A stretch of 64,000 bases of DNA from DASZQL01 sp964391865 (GCA_964391865.1 CAYMNQ010000002.1:606607-670606), one strand, 5' to 3'; positions 44,056 through 54,019 are shown, counted from the first letter of the stretch. Program-made: numbers and translations. Notes: generated from the letters alone by a model not told the origin.

Positions 44056-45030
44056 ATGCGACCACGCACCATCGTCACCGCCGCTCTCGCCGCGATCATG
44101 CCCATCGCGGGCACCGCGCACACCGCCAGCGCCTGGAACGCCTACGGCCACCAGCTCGCTGCCTACCTCACCTTCCAAGAACTCGCACCCGCCGAGCGGA
44201 AGCACTTCGCCGACCTGCTCAAGCTCCACCCCCAATGCGACCTGCTCGCCGAGGAGTGCCCGCCCGGGTTCGATCTCGACTGCTACCTCTTCATGCGCGC
44301 CGCGACGTGGCCCGACATCATCCGCGACACCAAAAACCCGCTCCACACCGAGCACCGCGGCCCCTGGCACTACATCAACATCCCCATCATCGCGGGCGAT
44401 GCCCGCGCGCCCTCGATCGACGCCGATTGGAAGCCGGGCGACGAGCCGGAGAATGTCGTGCAGGCGATCCCTCGGGCGCTGTCCGAGCTCGGCTCGCCCG
44501 CGCTGTCCGCCGAGCGCCGCGCGATCGCGCTCTGCTGGGCCCTCCACCTCATCGAAGACCTGCACCAGCCGCTCCACGCGGGGACGCTCTTTTCCGATGA
44601 ACTCCCAGACGGGGATCAGGGCGGCAATCTCCTGTGGATCCAGCCGGGCGAGCGCCCCATCCGGCTGCACGGCTACTGGGACGACGCGCTCGGCACGGGC
44701 CGGCGCGATCTCGACAAACTCGTCGCACACGCGGGCCGGGTCGCCGCCGCACACCCGCGCGCGGCACGCTCACATGAATTGAGCGCCGCGAGCGCGCCGG
44801 CCGATTGGGCCGTCGAGTCGTTCGCGCTGGCGCGCCGCGAGGCGTACCGCGACGGCACACTCGCCGCCGCCGTCGGCAGCCCGGTCAGCGGCCCGCCCCC
44901 CGAAGCGCCCCCGCTTCCTCCGGACTACGCCGAGCGCGCGCTCGCCGTCTCAGAGCGGCGCATCGCCCTCTCCGCCTGGCGCACCACCGACCGCCTGCGC
45001 CAGCTCATTCGCACATCCGCCTCGGAATGA
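44056..45030 (+). CDS. Secreted S1/P1-type nuclease
   Basis: 324 residues. After the signal peptide (MPIAGTAHTASA) the mature protein starts near WNAYGH, giving the N-terminal Trp and His zinc ligands. Further ligands are visible in FMRAATWPDII (Asp), GPWHYINIP (His), HLIEDLHQPLHAG (His, Asp, His) and DGDQGGNLLW. These build the trinuclear zinc site of S1/P1 nucleases and phospholipase-C relatives, which cut single-stranded DNA/RNA and 3'-nucleotides outside the cell. The C-terminal 70 residues are Pro/Ala-rich and less conserved. It starts 57 nt after the dockerin-tailed gene. Confidence 0.88.
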   Translation: MRPRTIVTAALAAIMPIAGTAHTASAWNAYGHQLAAYLTFQELAPAERKHFADLLKLHPQCDLLAEECPPGFDLDCYLFMRAATWPDIIRDTKNPLHTEHRGPWHYINIPIIAGDARAPSIDADWKPGDEPENVVQAIPRALSELGSPALSAERRAIALCWALHLIEDLHQPLHAGTLFSDELPDGDQGGNLLWIQPGERPIRLHGYWDDALGTGRRDLDKLVAHAGRVAAAHPRAARSHELSAASAPADWAVESFALARREAYRDGTLAAAVGSPVSGPPPEAPPLPPDYAERALAVSERRIALSAWRTTDRLRQLIRTSASE

Positions 45031-45066
45031 TCCCTCGGGCGAGGCGCGAAGCACGTCGGCGGGGGG

Positions 45067-45564
45067 TCATCGCTTCGAAGTGCCCGTGTTCTTCTTGCGC
45101 GCCGGCTCGTGCGATTCATCGCACTTCTCGCACACGCCGTGCAGGTACACGTCCTGCTGCGTCACTTTCAACTTCGCCGGCGAGCCGGCGCCGGGCCTGC
45201 CGGTCTTCTCGTTGAAGTTGATGCTGACGGTGGCGTCCTCGAGGCACCGCACCTCGCCGCAGTCGTCGCACACGAAGTGCGCGTGGTGGTGGTGATCCTT
45301 CTGCAGGATGCCGTAGCGCCACACGCGGTCGCCAGGGTCCATGCGGTGCAGCAGCGTCGCCTCTTCCAGGCTGTTCAGCGTGCGGTAGACGGTGACGCGG
45401 TCGCCGCCTTGCTCCGCGATCTTCTCGAAAATCTCCTGCGCGGACATCGGGGTAGGCGAATCGTGCAGCACTTTCAAGACGCCCAGGCGCGTAACCGTCA
45501 CCCGCATCCCCGCATCGCGGAGGCGCTGCTTCCAGCCGGCGGTATCAAACGCGTGCGCGGGCAT
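45067..45564 (-). CDS. Fur-family transcriptional regulator
   Basis: 165 residues. The winged-helix domain (about 1-85: RVTVTRLGVLKVLHDSP, MSAQEIFEKI, DRVTVYRTLNSLEEATLL) precedes the dimer/metal domain with HHHHAHFVCDDCGEVRCLE and HGVCEKCDESHE; the two CxxC pairs make the structural zinc site, and the His cluster with the following Glu the regulatory site. Fur/Zur/PerR regulate metal or peroxide genes. Which metal cannot be read; the motif fits a zinc-type regulator as well as iron. Basic C-terminal tail. A long inverted repeat lies directly upstream. Confidence 0.88.
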   Translation of the reverse strand: MPAHAFDTAGWKQRLRDAGMRVTVTRLGVLKVLHDSPTPMSAQEIFEKIAEQGGDRVTVYRTLNSLEEATLLHRMDPGDRVWRYGILQKDHHHHAHFVCDDCGEVRCLEDATVSINFNEKTGRPGAGSPAKLKVTQQDVYLHGVCEKCDESHEPARKKNTGTSKR

Positions 45565-45572
45565 TAAGACAG

Positions 45573-45736
45573 TTCACCACAGAGGACACAGAGAGCACGG
45601 AGTGGAAGATTGGTTTGAAAGGCAGTGAATACCATCAAATGTAGCACCAGAGCGCCATCAGCGCTGTACATCCCCAACCAATCCTGATCACAAGAGCAAT
45701 CACGCACCATTCTTCCTCTGTGCCCTCTGTGGTGAA
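45573..45736. repeat. Long inverted-repeat element (CACAGAG type), copy 3
   Basis: TTCACCACAGAGGACACAGAG at the left end and CTCTGTGCCCTCTGTGGTGAA at 45716-45736 are 21-base inverted arms with one mismatch, flanking about 120 bases without a coding signal. The element fills the gap between the Fur-family and DinB-like genes and has the form of a small non-autonomous element (MITE-like) or a large hairpin. Confidence 0.7.
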
Positions 45737-45745
45737 TCTCCGAAC

Positions 45746-46258
45746 TCACATCGCCGAGGGCATTCCCATGATCCGCCGCCACGCGCTCACCTGCCCGAGG
45801 TGCATCTGCGTGTGCCCGTTGAGATAGAAATTCAGCCGCGCACCCTGCGTCGGCAGCCGGTCGCGCGCCTTCTCATTCGGGTTCATCGCCCACAGTAGCG
45901 ATTCATCCACGCTCGGCAGCGCCTCGACGAGCGCCGCGTACCGCTCGCGATAACGCGACACGATCGCCTCCATCGCCGGGTAGATCGTCCCCGCGGGATC
46001 ATCGCGGCATTCCTTCCCCGCGTCGAACAAGTCAACCCACTTCGCATGATCCGGCTTCGACAGCCGCGCCAGACCGATCTCCGGCATGATCTTGTCCGGG
46101 TAGACCGACAGGTGCCCGAACACAAACGCCGGGTGATTCGTGTTGATCCCCTTCGGCAACCTCGCGAAGTCCTTCGCCGCGATGTCCTTGATCAGCGCCT
46201 CCGAATACCCCATCGCCATCTTCGCGCCCGGCAGGATGATGTCCACCAGCTTGCCCAT
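45746..46258 (-). CDS. DinB-like (DUF1569/DinB superfamily) protein
   Basis: 170 residues from ATG 46258, which has GGAGG upstream; a longer start at 46318 adds 20 residues. The four-helix bundle pattern and the three metal-site histidines of DinB-type proteins are visible: NTNHPAFVFGHLS (His), then NGHTQMHLGQVSAWRR (two His). Family members bind nickel or zinc and include thiol-S-transferases such as those for bacillithiol or mycothiol. The substrate is unknown. It lies between the Fur-family repeat element and the Pro/Gln-rich protein. Confidence 0.75.
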   Translation of the reverse strand: MGKLVDIILPGAKMAMGYSEALIKDIAAKDFARLPKGINTNHPAFVFGHLSVYPDKIMPEIGLARLSKPDHAKWVDLFDAGKECRDDPAGTIYPAMEAIVSRYRERYAALVEALPSVDESLLWAMNPNEKARDRLPTQGARLNFYLNGHTQMHLGQVSAWRRIMGMPSAM

Positions 46259-46427
46259 GATCCAAACCTCCAGCTTCGCCACCACCAAACCCGTCCGAGG
46301 CGTGGCAAAGGACATCATTGTAGCGCTGAGACGACCCGAAACCAGAAAATAGGAACCCCACCACTCTTCCGACTTCCGCCCTTCCGACTTCCGACCTTAT
46401 CGCCAACTCCAGCCGTACTATTCAGTC

Positions 46428-49400
46428 ATGCCCACGGGGACCGTCCAGCACATCGCCCGCAAAGCTGCGCACCGCCAGACCGCGCGCCGGTTCCTTGGCG
46501 CGCTCGGCCCGCTCCTTCTCGCCGGCTCGGCACTCTCCCTCGGCGCTTCCTTGATCGACCGGCTCGTCGGACCCGGCCTGCCGTGGTGGCTCATCCCCTC
46601 GGCCGGTTCGGCGGCAGCGCTCGCCGGCGCCATCGCCTACTCCATCTGGCGCCGCGGCACACCCGCCAGTGGTGCGCTCGAAGTCGACGCGGCCCTGCGC
46701 CTCGACGACCGCCTCTCTTCCGCCATGAACCTCCGCTCCGCGGCCGCCGCTGACCCCTTCGCTCGCCTCGCCGTCGAAGAGGGCGAGCGCGCCGCCGGCT
46801 CGGTGCGCGTCGATCGCGCCGTCAAAATCCGCCTCGGCCGTTCGTGGTCGTGGTGGCCCGGCGTGCTCGCCGGCGCGCTCGCGCTCGGCTGGTTCGTCGA
46901 GCCGATGCGCCTGTGGAGCAACCCCGCCGCCGAAGCGCAGGCCATCGCGCAGCGCACGCTGACGAACGAGACCAAGAGCGACCTCCGGGCCGCCGCCGAA
47001 GCCGTGAAGTCGCTTACGCCGCCGCCGGACCCGGACAGCGCCGCGCCCGCCGCCGACCCCGCGGCACGTCTGCAGGAACTCGCCCGCGCGCTCGACACCG
47101 GCGCCACCAGCCCGGACGACGCGCGCACCCAGGCCGCCAAGGCCCTCGACTCCGCCGCCGAATCGCAGCGCGAGCTCGCCGAACGCGCGCAGCGCGAGAT
47201 CGACTCCGCGAAAGAACTCCTCGGCCGACTCCCCGCCGAACGCGCACCGGGCAGCGCGGCATCGGCGTCGGGCGCGTCCGGCGACGCCGCATCGCCCGAC
47301 TCGGCGTCCGCATCACCCATCCGAGACGCACTCCGCTCGGGCGACCCCGCCGCCGCCGCCGAGGCGCTCCGCCAGCTGCGCGAGCAGATCGAAGCCATGC
47401 CCCCCGCGCAGCGCGAAGCCGCCGCCCGCGGCATCGAGCAACTCGCACGCGAGTTGGAGGACGTGGCGAAACAGAGCGCCGAATCCATCAACGCCGAACG
47501 CGAGCGCCAGCGCGAACAGCTCCGCGAGCAGGGGCTGAGCGAGGAGGCCGTCGAGCAACTCCAGCAGGAAACCGACCAGCGCGCCATCGAAGAACAACTG
47601 AGAGGCGCGGGCCTGCCCGAAGACGCGGCGAACCGCCTCGCCGACCGCGTCGCCACCGACAACCAGCAGCGCCGCGCCGACGAAGAAGCCGCGCGCGAAG
47701 CGGGGCGCCTGGCGCAGTCCATGCAATCCGCCGCGGAAGCAACACGCGAGCCGCCACCCACGGATCAGCCCGACTCATCCCCCGCGCCGACAAGTTCGAG
47801 CGGGCCGCAACCACCCGCCCCGCCGGCCACGCCCGAGCGCACACCGCCGCAAGCGGGGCAATCGCCCGATCAGCCCGCTCCCGCGCCGCCGCGCGACCCC
47901 GAGCAGCGCGCGCCATCGCCAAGCGCCACCGGCGAGCCGCGCGAGCCGCAGCCCCAAGCCGATCCATCGCAACCCAACCAGCCGCGCGATCCGAAGTCGC
48001 CGCCGCAGCCGGGCGAGTCATCGGCGCGCGATCAACCGCGGCCATCCGATCGGCGTCAGCAGCCGGGCTCGGATCAAAGCTCAGCCGAGCAGCGTCCTTC
48101 AGACGCATCGGGGCAGGAACAGCCGCAACCACGCCAGCCCGCCTCGCCGTCATCAACGCCGAACCAGGCGCGTCCCGATCAGCCGGGCGATCCTTCCTCG
48201 CAGCAGCAACAGCAACCCGGACAACCACAATCGCAACAGCGCACAGAACAGCCGGGCCAGCCGCCGCAGCAATCAACATCACCGCAGACTCAACCGCCGC
48301 CCCGCCCCACCGAACCGCCGCAGCCCGGCGCGCGCGACCAGCCCACCACGCCCGACCAGTCATCGTCGCCGCCGTCGCAGCAACAACAACAGCAGCCCCC
48401 ACAAATCAACCAACAGTCGCAACAGCAGCCGGCACAGGAACCGCAGCCATCCCCCTCGGCAGACCCTCAATCCCAGCCGAGCGCGGATCAGCCGCGCCGT
48501 GATCCGCAGCCCGCCGAGCCGCAGCCGGGCCAGCCCGCGCCCGATCAGAAGTCGCCGCAAGAGCAAACGCCACCTCAGCCGCAGCCCGGTCAACAGCAAC
48601 CACAACAACAGCAGCAAACTCCAGCTCAACCTTCAACGCAGCAGCAACAGCAGCCCGCGCCGAAAGAGCAACAGGACCCGAGCCAACCCCCGCCAACCGG
48701 CGAGCGTCCATCGGCGGAGCCCCGGTCGTCGCCCCCACCGCAGCAGCAATCGCCGCCACAACAAGCGCCGCAACAACAACAGCAAGGGCGACAAGACCAA
48801 CAACAACCGTCGGGCCAACCACAACAAGACTCGTCGAAGCCGCAGCCCGCGCCGTCGCCCGATCCCTCCAAGCCCGTCGGCGCGCCGCAAAGCGAACAGC
48901 GCGAGCCGACCGCCGATCGCGCGCCGCAGTCGGGCCGACCTGAGTCCGCGCGCGAACCGCAAGCCCGGCCCGAGGGCGCGTCGCCCACCCCAACGCCCGG
49001 ACAGCGCGCCGACGCGCCGCAGCCAACGCCGGACCAACCCGCGCCGGGCACCCCGCCCGATGCGCGCCAACAGCCACGCCCCGATCAGCCGTCGCCCGAC
49101 CAATCACCAACTCAGCAGCCGCAGCAGCAGCACGAACAACAGGCACAACCGGAGCAGCCACGGCAAGATCAACGACAACCCACGCCGCAATCGCCGTCGT
49201 CACCCGGCGCGGAGCCCACCGCCGCGCCAAGCCCCGACGGAGACCCCACATCACCGCAGACGCCGAGCAAGCTCCCCGAGAAACTCCCCGACCGCGAAGC
49301 GCTCGACCGGCTCGAGAAGCAACTGGAGAACATGGCCGATCGGCAGGGGCGGTCAGAGCAAGCACAGCGCAACGCCGAGAAGCTCGAGCGCCAGGCGCGC

Positions 49401-50036
49401 GAGATGTACGACAAGCTCAGCCCGCAAGAGAAGCAGCGGCTCGATGAGTGGGCGAAACAAATGGCCCGCGAGCGCCGCGAGAACCCATCGCGCGAGCCGT
49501 CGCCGCGCCCCGGCGACACCAGCCGCCCCGACTCACCCCGACGCGCCGAAGGCCCGAGCGATCAGCCGCCCGAAACATCGTCGCCGTCCGACCGTCTCGC
49601 CGGCGCCCCCGGAGTGTCTGACCCCAACGGCACCTCCGGCGACCCGCGCACCGCCGCCCGTTCAAACACCGCCCGCCCACCCGCGCCCGCGAACGCCTCC
49701 GAAGCCGCGCGCACCACCCCGCTCGACGCGCGCGCAAAGGGCACGCCTGAAGACGCGCGCGTCCTCGCCGAGTGGTTCAACCCCGACGCGTCGAACGACG
49801 CCGCCGGCGCCGGGCAACAAGCCGTCAGCGACCGCATCATCGAGCGGCAACTCCGCGAAGCGATCAAGAGCGCCGACCAGGCATTCGAAGAACAATCCAT
49901 CCCCGCCCGCTACCGCAACGCGCGCGAGTACTTCGACCGCCGCTTGAAAGAACTCCAGTCCGGCAAGCCCGGCGCACCGGCCCAGCCCGCAACAAGCCCC
50001 GCCCCGGCAGCGCAGGAGCCAGCGAAGAAACCGTGA
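46428..50036 (+). CDS. Giant Pro/Gln-rich membrane protein, DUF4175-like
   Basis: 1202 residues. Residues about 20-75 give two membrane helices (RFLGALGPLLLAGSALSLGAS, WWLIPSAGSAAALAGAIAYSI) and a third lies near 140 (WWPGVLAGALALGWFV). Between them VDAALRLDDRLSSAMNLR resembles the conserved segment of DUF4175/TIGR02302 proteins. Residues 200-430 are Ala/Glu/Arg helices; 430-960 are almost wholly Pro, Gln, Ser and Asp, with runs such as QQQQQQPP; 960-1200 return to helical charged sequence (RLEKQLENMADRQG, REMYDKLSPQEKQRLDEW). DUF4175 proteins usually lie near MoxR/DUF58 genes; here it is alone. It may span the envelope. Coding in this part uses many CAG/CAA codons. Confidence 0.65.
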   Translation: MPTGTVQHIARKAAHRQTARRFLGALGPLLLAGSALSLGASLIDRLVGPGLPWWLIPSAGSAAALAGAIAYSIWRRGTPASGALEVDAALRLDDRLSSAMNLRSAAAADPFARLAVEEGERAAGSVRVDRAVKIRLGRSWSWWPGVLAGALALGWFVEPMRLWSNPAAEAQAIAQRTLTNETKSDLRAAAEAVKSLTPPPDPDSAAPAADPAARLQELARALDTGATSPDDARTQAAKALDSAAESQRELAERAQREIDSAKELLGRLPAERAPGSAASASGASGDAASPDSASASPIRDALRSGDPAAAAEALRQLREQIEAMPPAQREAAARGIEQLARELEDVAKQSAESINAERERQREQLREQGLSEEAVEQLQQETDQRAIEEQLRGAGLPEDAANRLADRVATDNQQRRADEEAAREAGRLAQSMQSAAEATREPPPTDQPDSSPAPTSSSGPQPPAPPATPERTPPQAGQSPDQPAPAPPRDPEQRAPSPSATGEPREPQPQADPSQPNQPRDPKSPPQPGESSARDQPRPSDRRQQPGSDQSSAEQRPSDASGQEQPQPRQPASPSSTPNQARPDQPGDPSSQQQQQPGQPQSQQRTEQPGQPPQQSTSPQTQPPPRPTEPPQPGARDQPTTPDQSSSPPSQQQQQQPPQINQQSQQQPAQEPQPSPSADPQSQPSADQPRRDPQPAEPQPGQPAPDQKSPQEQTPPQPQPGQQQPQQQQQTPAQPSTQQQQQPAPKEQQDPSQPPPTGERPSAEPRSSPPPQQQSPPQQAPQQQQQGRQDQQQPSGQPQQDSSKPQPAPSPDPSKPVGAPQSEQREPTADRAPQSGRPESAREPQARPEGASPTPTPGQRADAPQPTPDQPAPGTPPDARQQPRPDQPSPDQSPTQQPQQQHEQQAQPEQPRQDQRQPTPQSPSSPGAEPTAAPSPDGDPTSPQTPSKLPEKLPDREALDRLEKQLENMADRQGRSEQAQRNAEKLERQAREMYDKLSPQEKQRLDEWAKQMARERRENPSREPSPRPGDTSRPDSPRRAEGPSDQPPETSSPSDRLAGAPGVSDPNGTSGDPRTAARSNTARPPAPANASEAARTTPLDARAKGTPEDARVLAEWFNPDASNDAAGAGQQAVSDRIIERQLREAIKSADQAFEEQSIPARYRNAREYFDRRLKELQSGKPGAPAQPATSPAPAAQEPAKKP

Positions 50037-50111
50037 ATCCACGAGCGCCGCGCGACAGAATCATTGCGCGAGTCGTTCAGCTTCACGCTTCCGGCTCCCA
50101 GCTCCCAACTC

Positions 50112-53100
50112 TCACGGGCATCCCAATCCCCATCGCCCGATCGCCACCGCGATATCGCCCAGCCCGATCACGCCGTCGTTGTTCAGATCAGCGCCCGTGC
50201 CGAAGGGCACCGTCTGCCCCCACAGCGCGATAATCGCCGCGATGTCCGAAAGCCCCACCGCGCCGTCCGCATCCGCGTCGCCCGCGCAGAATGGTGGGCC
50301 GACGCGCACCGCGTCGAACGTGCTGGTGTTGATCGTGCCCCCGTACGCGCTCGCCGCGATGCCGAAGACGCCGAAGGGTGATCCGGTGTTGACCGTGCGC
50401 AGCCCGAGGTCAGTCCACGCGTTCCCGTCGAGCGACCAGAAGCCGCGCACCTGGTTGGCGTTCTCCCGGCGCAGCCTGAGCCAGACGGGCGGCGTCAGCC
50501 CACTCGCGACGACGCCGATATCCGTCCCGCCGAACGACCCCGAGCGGTTCGAATAGATCAGCCGCCCGTCCGCCGTCAACCCGAGGAACGCGTTCGCCGT
50601 GCAGGTGCTATCAAGGCTCTGCCGGAACATGAACCCGGCGCGGGCGTTCGGACTGGTGTTCTCCACGCTCGTGATCCGCCCACGGATTTCGATGTTGTTG
50701 AACTGGCTGAACGTCTGGTACGCGTAGTGGAACGAATCGCACCCCGTCGCCGGGAACCCATCGATCGCGAAGCCGCCCGCGTTCATCTCGAACTGGAACG
50801 GCGCCTGAGACTGGCCCGTGATCGCCCAGCCGAATTCGCTTTGGAATCCCACATCCGCATTCACCCACGGAGCGGGCAGCGGGTCATACACAAACACCGT
50901 GATCTCATCGCTCGCCGACGCGATCGTGTCGTCGGCGGACAGGCGCAGCACGTACGTGCCTGCCTGCGAGAACGTCGCGATCGCCGTCGGGCTTGAAGCA
51001 TCATCGAAACTCACCATCCCCGGCCCGCTCACGCGCGACCACTGCACCGCCAGCGGCGTGCCGATCGGCTGACCATCGTCCACCGCCTGCCCCGCGAGCT
51101 GGCGCGAGTACGTCCCGTTCTGCACGATCTGGTCCGGCCCGCCGTCCACCGCGGGCGGGTAGTTCGTGAACCCAAGCCCGCCGAAGTACAAGTCCATCGC
51201 TTCATCATGCGCGACCGGGCGGTTGAACACGCGCACATCATCGATCAATCCTGTAAATCGGCGAGACGCCGCCGCCGGTCGCCCGAGCCGCGTACGCACG
51301 GACCACGGGAACGTCGTCCACGACTGCGTCACCGCGCCCACGCGCTTCCCGTCGATAAACAGTTCCGTCGCCCCGCCGTTCTGCCACGACGCGACGACAT
51401 GGTGCCAGCGACCATCATTCAGCGGCGCACCGGTCCCAAGGTTCACATCCGCCGACGCGCCCCCCTCGATGAAGAAGCTCACCGTGTCATTGGCGTTGAA
51501 GTTGAGGTGCATCTCCTGATCGGTACCGCCGCCGTTCGCGTTGGGGTTCCCCGAACTGGTGGCGCAGAAGAGCATGCCCAGATCGGAGAAGTCCGCCGCG
51601 CTGTTGAACCACAGCGACACCGCCCCGACATCCGCCGAGCCGAGCCCGTTCGGCAGGTCGGCGTGATCGTCCACGCCGTCGAACTGCAGCGCGTTGCCGA
51701 TCTGCCCGCCCGCCCACGCCGGCCCGCCGCTGGTCGATCCGCTCGCGCCGCCCTGCGCATCGGGCACGATCGTGCCTCCGGTTTCATCGAGCGGGAAGCG
51801 CGCGAGCTCCGCCGGTGGCGACGGCACGCCCGTGTCGTTGCCCGTGTAGAACGCGAGTTGCGCGCCCCAGCCGTTGCCCACGCGACGCGGGATCTCGTTG
51901 AAGAACAGCCGCCGGATCGCGTCCAGCCGCCGCTCCTGCACGATCACCTTGTAGAACGCGTTGGGCCCGTACGCCGATTCTCCGATCACCACGCTGAACG
52001 CGCCGCGATCGTTGATAAACATCGGCTCCTCCAGCGACAGGTCGTTCACCGCGTAGATCAGACCGCCGAGGATCTCCAGCCGCCCACCGCTGCGCACCAC
52101 GCCCTGCGTGCCGTTCTTCTCAGTCTTGTAGCCCAGCACCCACACGTCGGCGTTGTCCACGCTGAACTTCACCCCCTGATTCTCCGGGTTGAACTGGCGC
52201 AGCCAGGCGCGCACGCCGCCCGAGAACTCGAACTCGCCGCCCACGAGATCCTCGACAAACACTTTCCCAGCACCGCTCGCGCGCAACCGGTCCGCGCCCA
52301 GGTTCCGCAGCACCAGCGTCCGCGCGTCCGTATGCTCGAAGCCGAGCGAGGCACCGTTCGGCACGATGTTCCCACGCTCGACAATCACCACCGGCTCCGC
52401 GCTCGCGCCGGTGCGGAACATCGGCTGCGTGGTTGACGACAGCGGCGCGATCGAGTCAATAAAGCTCTGCATCAGGAAGAGGCGCCGGACATTGCCGCGC
52501 AGCTCGACCGTCGAGCCCAGCACGTACCGCCCGGCGGGGGTGTACACGGTCGTCGCCCCCGAGTCGATCGCCGCCTGGAACGCCGCCGAGTCGTCGATCG
52601 AGTCATTCGGGACGGCACCGAAACTCGTCACGCTCGCCCACGCCGCCGGCGGGTCGTACGCCGGCTCGGGCGTTTCTTCGACCGGCAGGTTGAGCATGCT
52701 CGGCAGCGTGCGGAACACACTCAGCGCCCGCTGCGAGGTGTACTCCGCGGCGCTCAGCCCCGGCACGATCACGCCGTCCCGCCGCACCAGCGCCGAGTAC
52801 CCCGCCGCCGTGCAGTTGCGCAGATAGAGCGCGCCGGTGACGTCGAGCGCCGGATTCGCCGCCGACCCGCCGTCGAACGTGCCGTTGATGATGACGACGC
52901 TGGGCCACCCGAAGTTGTTGGGATCGAAGCCCGTGCTGCTCAGCACCGGCACACTGTTCGTGCTCGAAAGCCCGCGGATCGCCAGCAGATTCCAGCGGTT
53001 CCAGACGCCGACCTCACTCTGCCCGCTGAGCGTGATATTCTCGAACGTGAACGAATACTCCGTGCCGGCGACTTGGATGCCGCGCCGGAACCCCTCGACC

Positions 53101-53741
53101 GCGATGCCGCGCAGCATCCCCGGCCCGCGGTCCGAGCCGAGCAGCGATAACCCGGCGAACCCGGCGCCAGCAGGATCGAGCGACCGGATCGTCACATCGC
53201 GCACACCGCCCTGATTGTTGCAGTGGAAGTTCAGCCCGACCGCCCCGGCGTTGTTCGCGCCGACTTCGATGGTCAGGTTGTAGACGCTGGTGACGAACTC
53301 GTTCGCGCTGAAACCCGTCTGCTGCCGCGTCGAGACGAAGTTCTTCGTGACGACGCCGCCGAACCCGTCGGGCGGGCCGTCGAACCCCGGCGAGCCGGGC
53401 ATCAGCCGCAGGATCGTGCCCGCGCGGCTCTGCCCCTGCATGATGCTGCGCGACTCGACGAACGAGATCGTGTTCGAGAAGTCGTACACGCCGTCGGGGA
53501 CGTACACGAGCCGCGCGTTCGTGCCCGCCGGCCGCGTCCCGTTGAACGCGGCGTTGAACGCCGCTGTGTCGTCCATGCCGTCGTTCGGCACCGCGCCGAA
53601 GTCAAGCACGTTCAGGAACCCCGCCCCGGCGGGGAACTGCACCGGCTGCGCCATCGCCGCCGGCATCGCGCAGCACCAGAGCAGAGCGACAACCCCGCCG
53701 AGCAAGCGGCGCGTCCCCGTGACGTTCCATCGCTTCTTCAT
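50112..53741 (-). CDS. Giant secreted multidomain protein: two pectate-lyase-like domains, LamG, PKD-like, dockerin-like tail
   Basis: 1209 residues. ATG 53741 follows GGGAGAG. Signal peptide VVALLWCCAMPAAMA. Domain 1 (about 30-350) and domain 2 (about 365-610) each start with the pectate-lyase-3/GH55 block VLDFGAVPNDGMDDTAAFN and VTSFGAVPNDSIDDSAAFQ, then beta-helix strands. Residues about 640-850 are a LamG/ConA-like jelly roll (LQFDGVDDHADLPNG, WHHVVASW, LFIDGKRVGAV, GLIDDVRVFNR). About 855-940 are PKD-like (YVLRLSADD). A ConA/beta-sandwich (about 950-1140) and two dockerin-like repeats (GDADADGAVGLSDIAAII; LNNDGVIGLGDIAVAIG) end it. It probably binds or degrades a polysaccharide outside the cell. 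Catalytic residues are not assigned. Confidence 0.78.
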   Translation of the reverse strand: MKKRWNVTGTRRLLGGVVALLWCCAMPAAMAQPVQFPAGAGFLNVLDFGAVPNDGMDDTAAFNAAFNGTRPAGTNARLVYVPDGVYDFSNTISFVESRSIMQGQSRAGTILRLMPGSPGFDGPPDGFGGVVTKNFVSTRQQTGFSANEFVTSVYNLTIEVGANNAGAVGLNFHCNNQGGVRDVTIRSLDPAGAGFAGLSLLGSDRGPGMLRGIAVEGFRRGIQVAGTEYSFTFENITLSGQSEVGVWNRWNLLAIRGLSSTNSVPVLSSTGFDPNNFGWPSVVIINGTFDGGSAANPALDVTGALYLRNCTAAGYSALVRRDGVIVPGLSAAEYTSQRALSVFRTLPSMLNLPVEETPEPAYDPPAAWASVTSFGAVPNDSIDDSAAFQAAIDSGATTVYTPAGRYVLGSTVELRGNVRRLFLMQSFIDSIAPLSSTTQPMFRTGASAEPVVIVERGNIVPNGASLGFEHTDARTLVLRNLGADRLRASGAGKVFVEDLVGGEFEFSGGVRAWLRQFNPENQGVKFSVDNADVWVLGYKTEKNGTQGVVRSGGRLEILGGLIYAVNDLSLEEPMFINDRGAFSVVIGESAYGPNAFYKVIVQERRLDAIRRLFFNEIPRRVGNGWGAQLAFYTGNDTGVPSPPAELARFPLDETGGTIVPDAQGGASGSTSGGPAWAGGQIGNALQFDGVDDHADLPNGLGSADVGAVSLWFNSAADFSDLGMLFCATSSGNPNANGGGTDQEMHLNFNANDTVSFFIEGGASADVNLGTGAPLNDGRWHHVVASWQNGGATELFIDGKRVGAVTQSWTTFPWSVRTRLGRPAAASRRFTGLIDDVRVFNRPVAHDEAMDLYFGGLGFTNYPPAVDGGPDQIVQNGTYSRQLAGQAVDDGQPIGTPLAVQWSRVSGPGMVSFDDASSPTAIATFSQAGTYVLRLSADDTIASASDEITVFVYDPLPAPWVNADVGFQSEFGWAITGQSQAPFQFEMNAGGFAIDGFPATGCDSFHYAYQTFSQFNNIEIRGRITSVENTSPNARAGFMFRQSLDSTCTANAFLGLTADGRLIYSNRSGSFGGTDIGVVASGLTPPVWLRLRRENANQVRGFWSLDGNAWTDLGLRTVNTGSPFGVFGIAASAYGGTINTSTFDAVRVGPPFCAGDADADGAVGLSDIAAIIALWGQTVPFGTGADLNNDGVIGLGDIAVAIGRWGLGCP

Positions 53742-54019
53742 GTCAGCTCTCTCCCAGCAAGCGGGCGCGCGAGCACTCATCACGGCCCGGTCATGTCATT
53801 GTTCGAGCCAAATCCGTACGCCAGATTCACCCAGCTCACGACTTCGTCAGTCTGGCAGCGCTCCTAACCAAAGCACAACTCCAAAGCCACCAAAACACGG
53901 AAATATCAAAATCATGGCGCAAGGCAAACGGACTCCAGACACGACATCACCATCATGCCCGCCGACTTGGTCGCGTGGCCACCGCTCGATTCGCTTCAAA
54001 CGGAACTGTGGAGAGAAGC

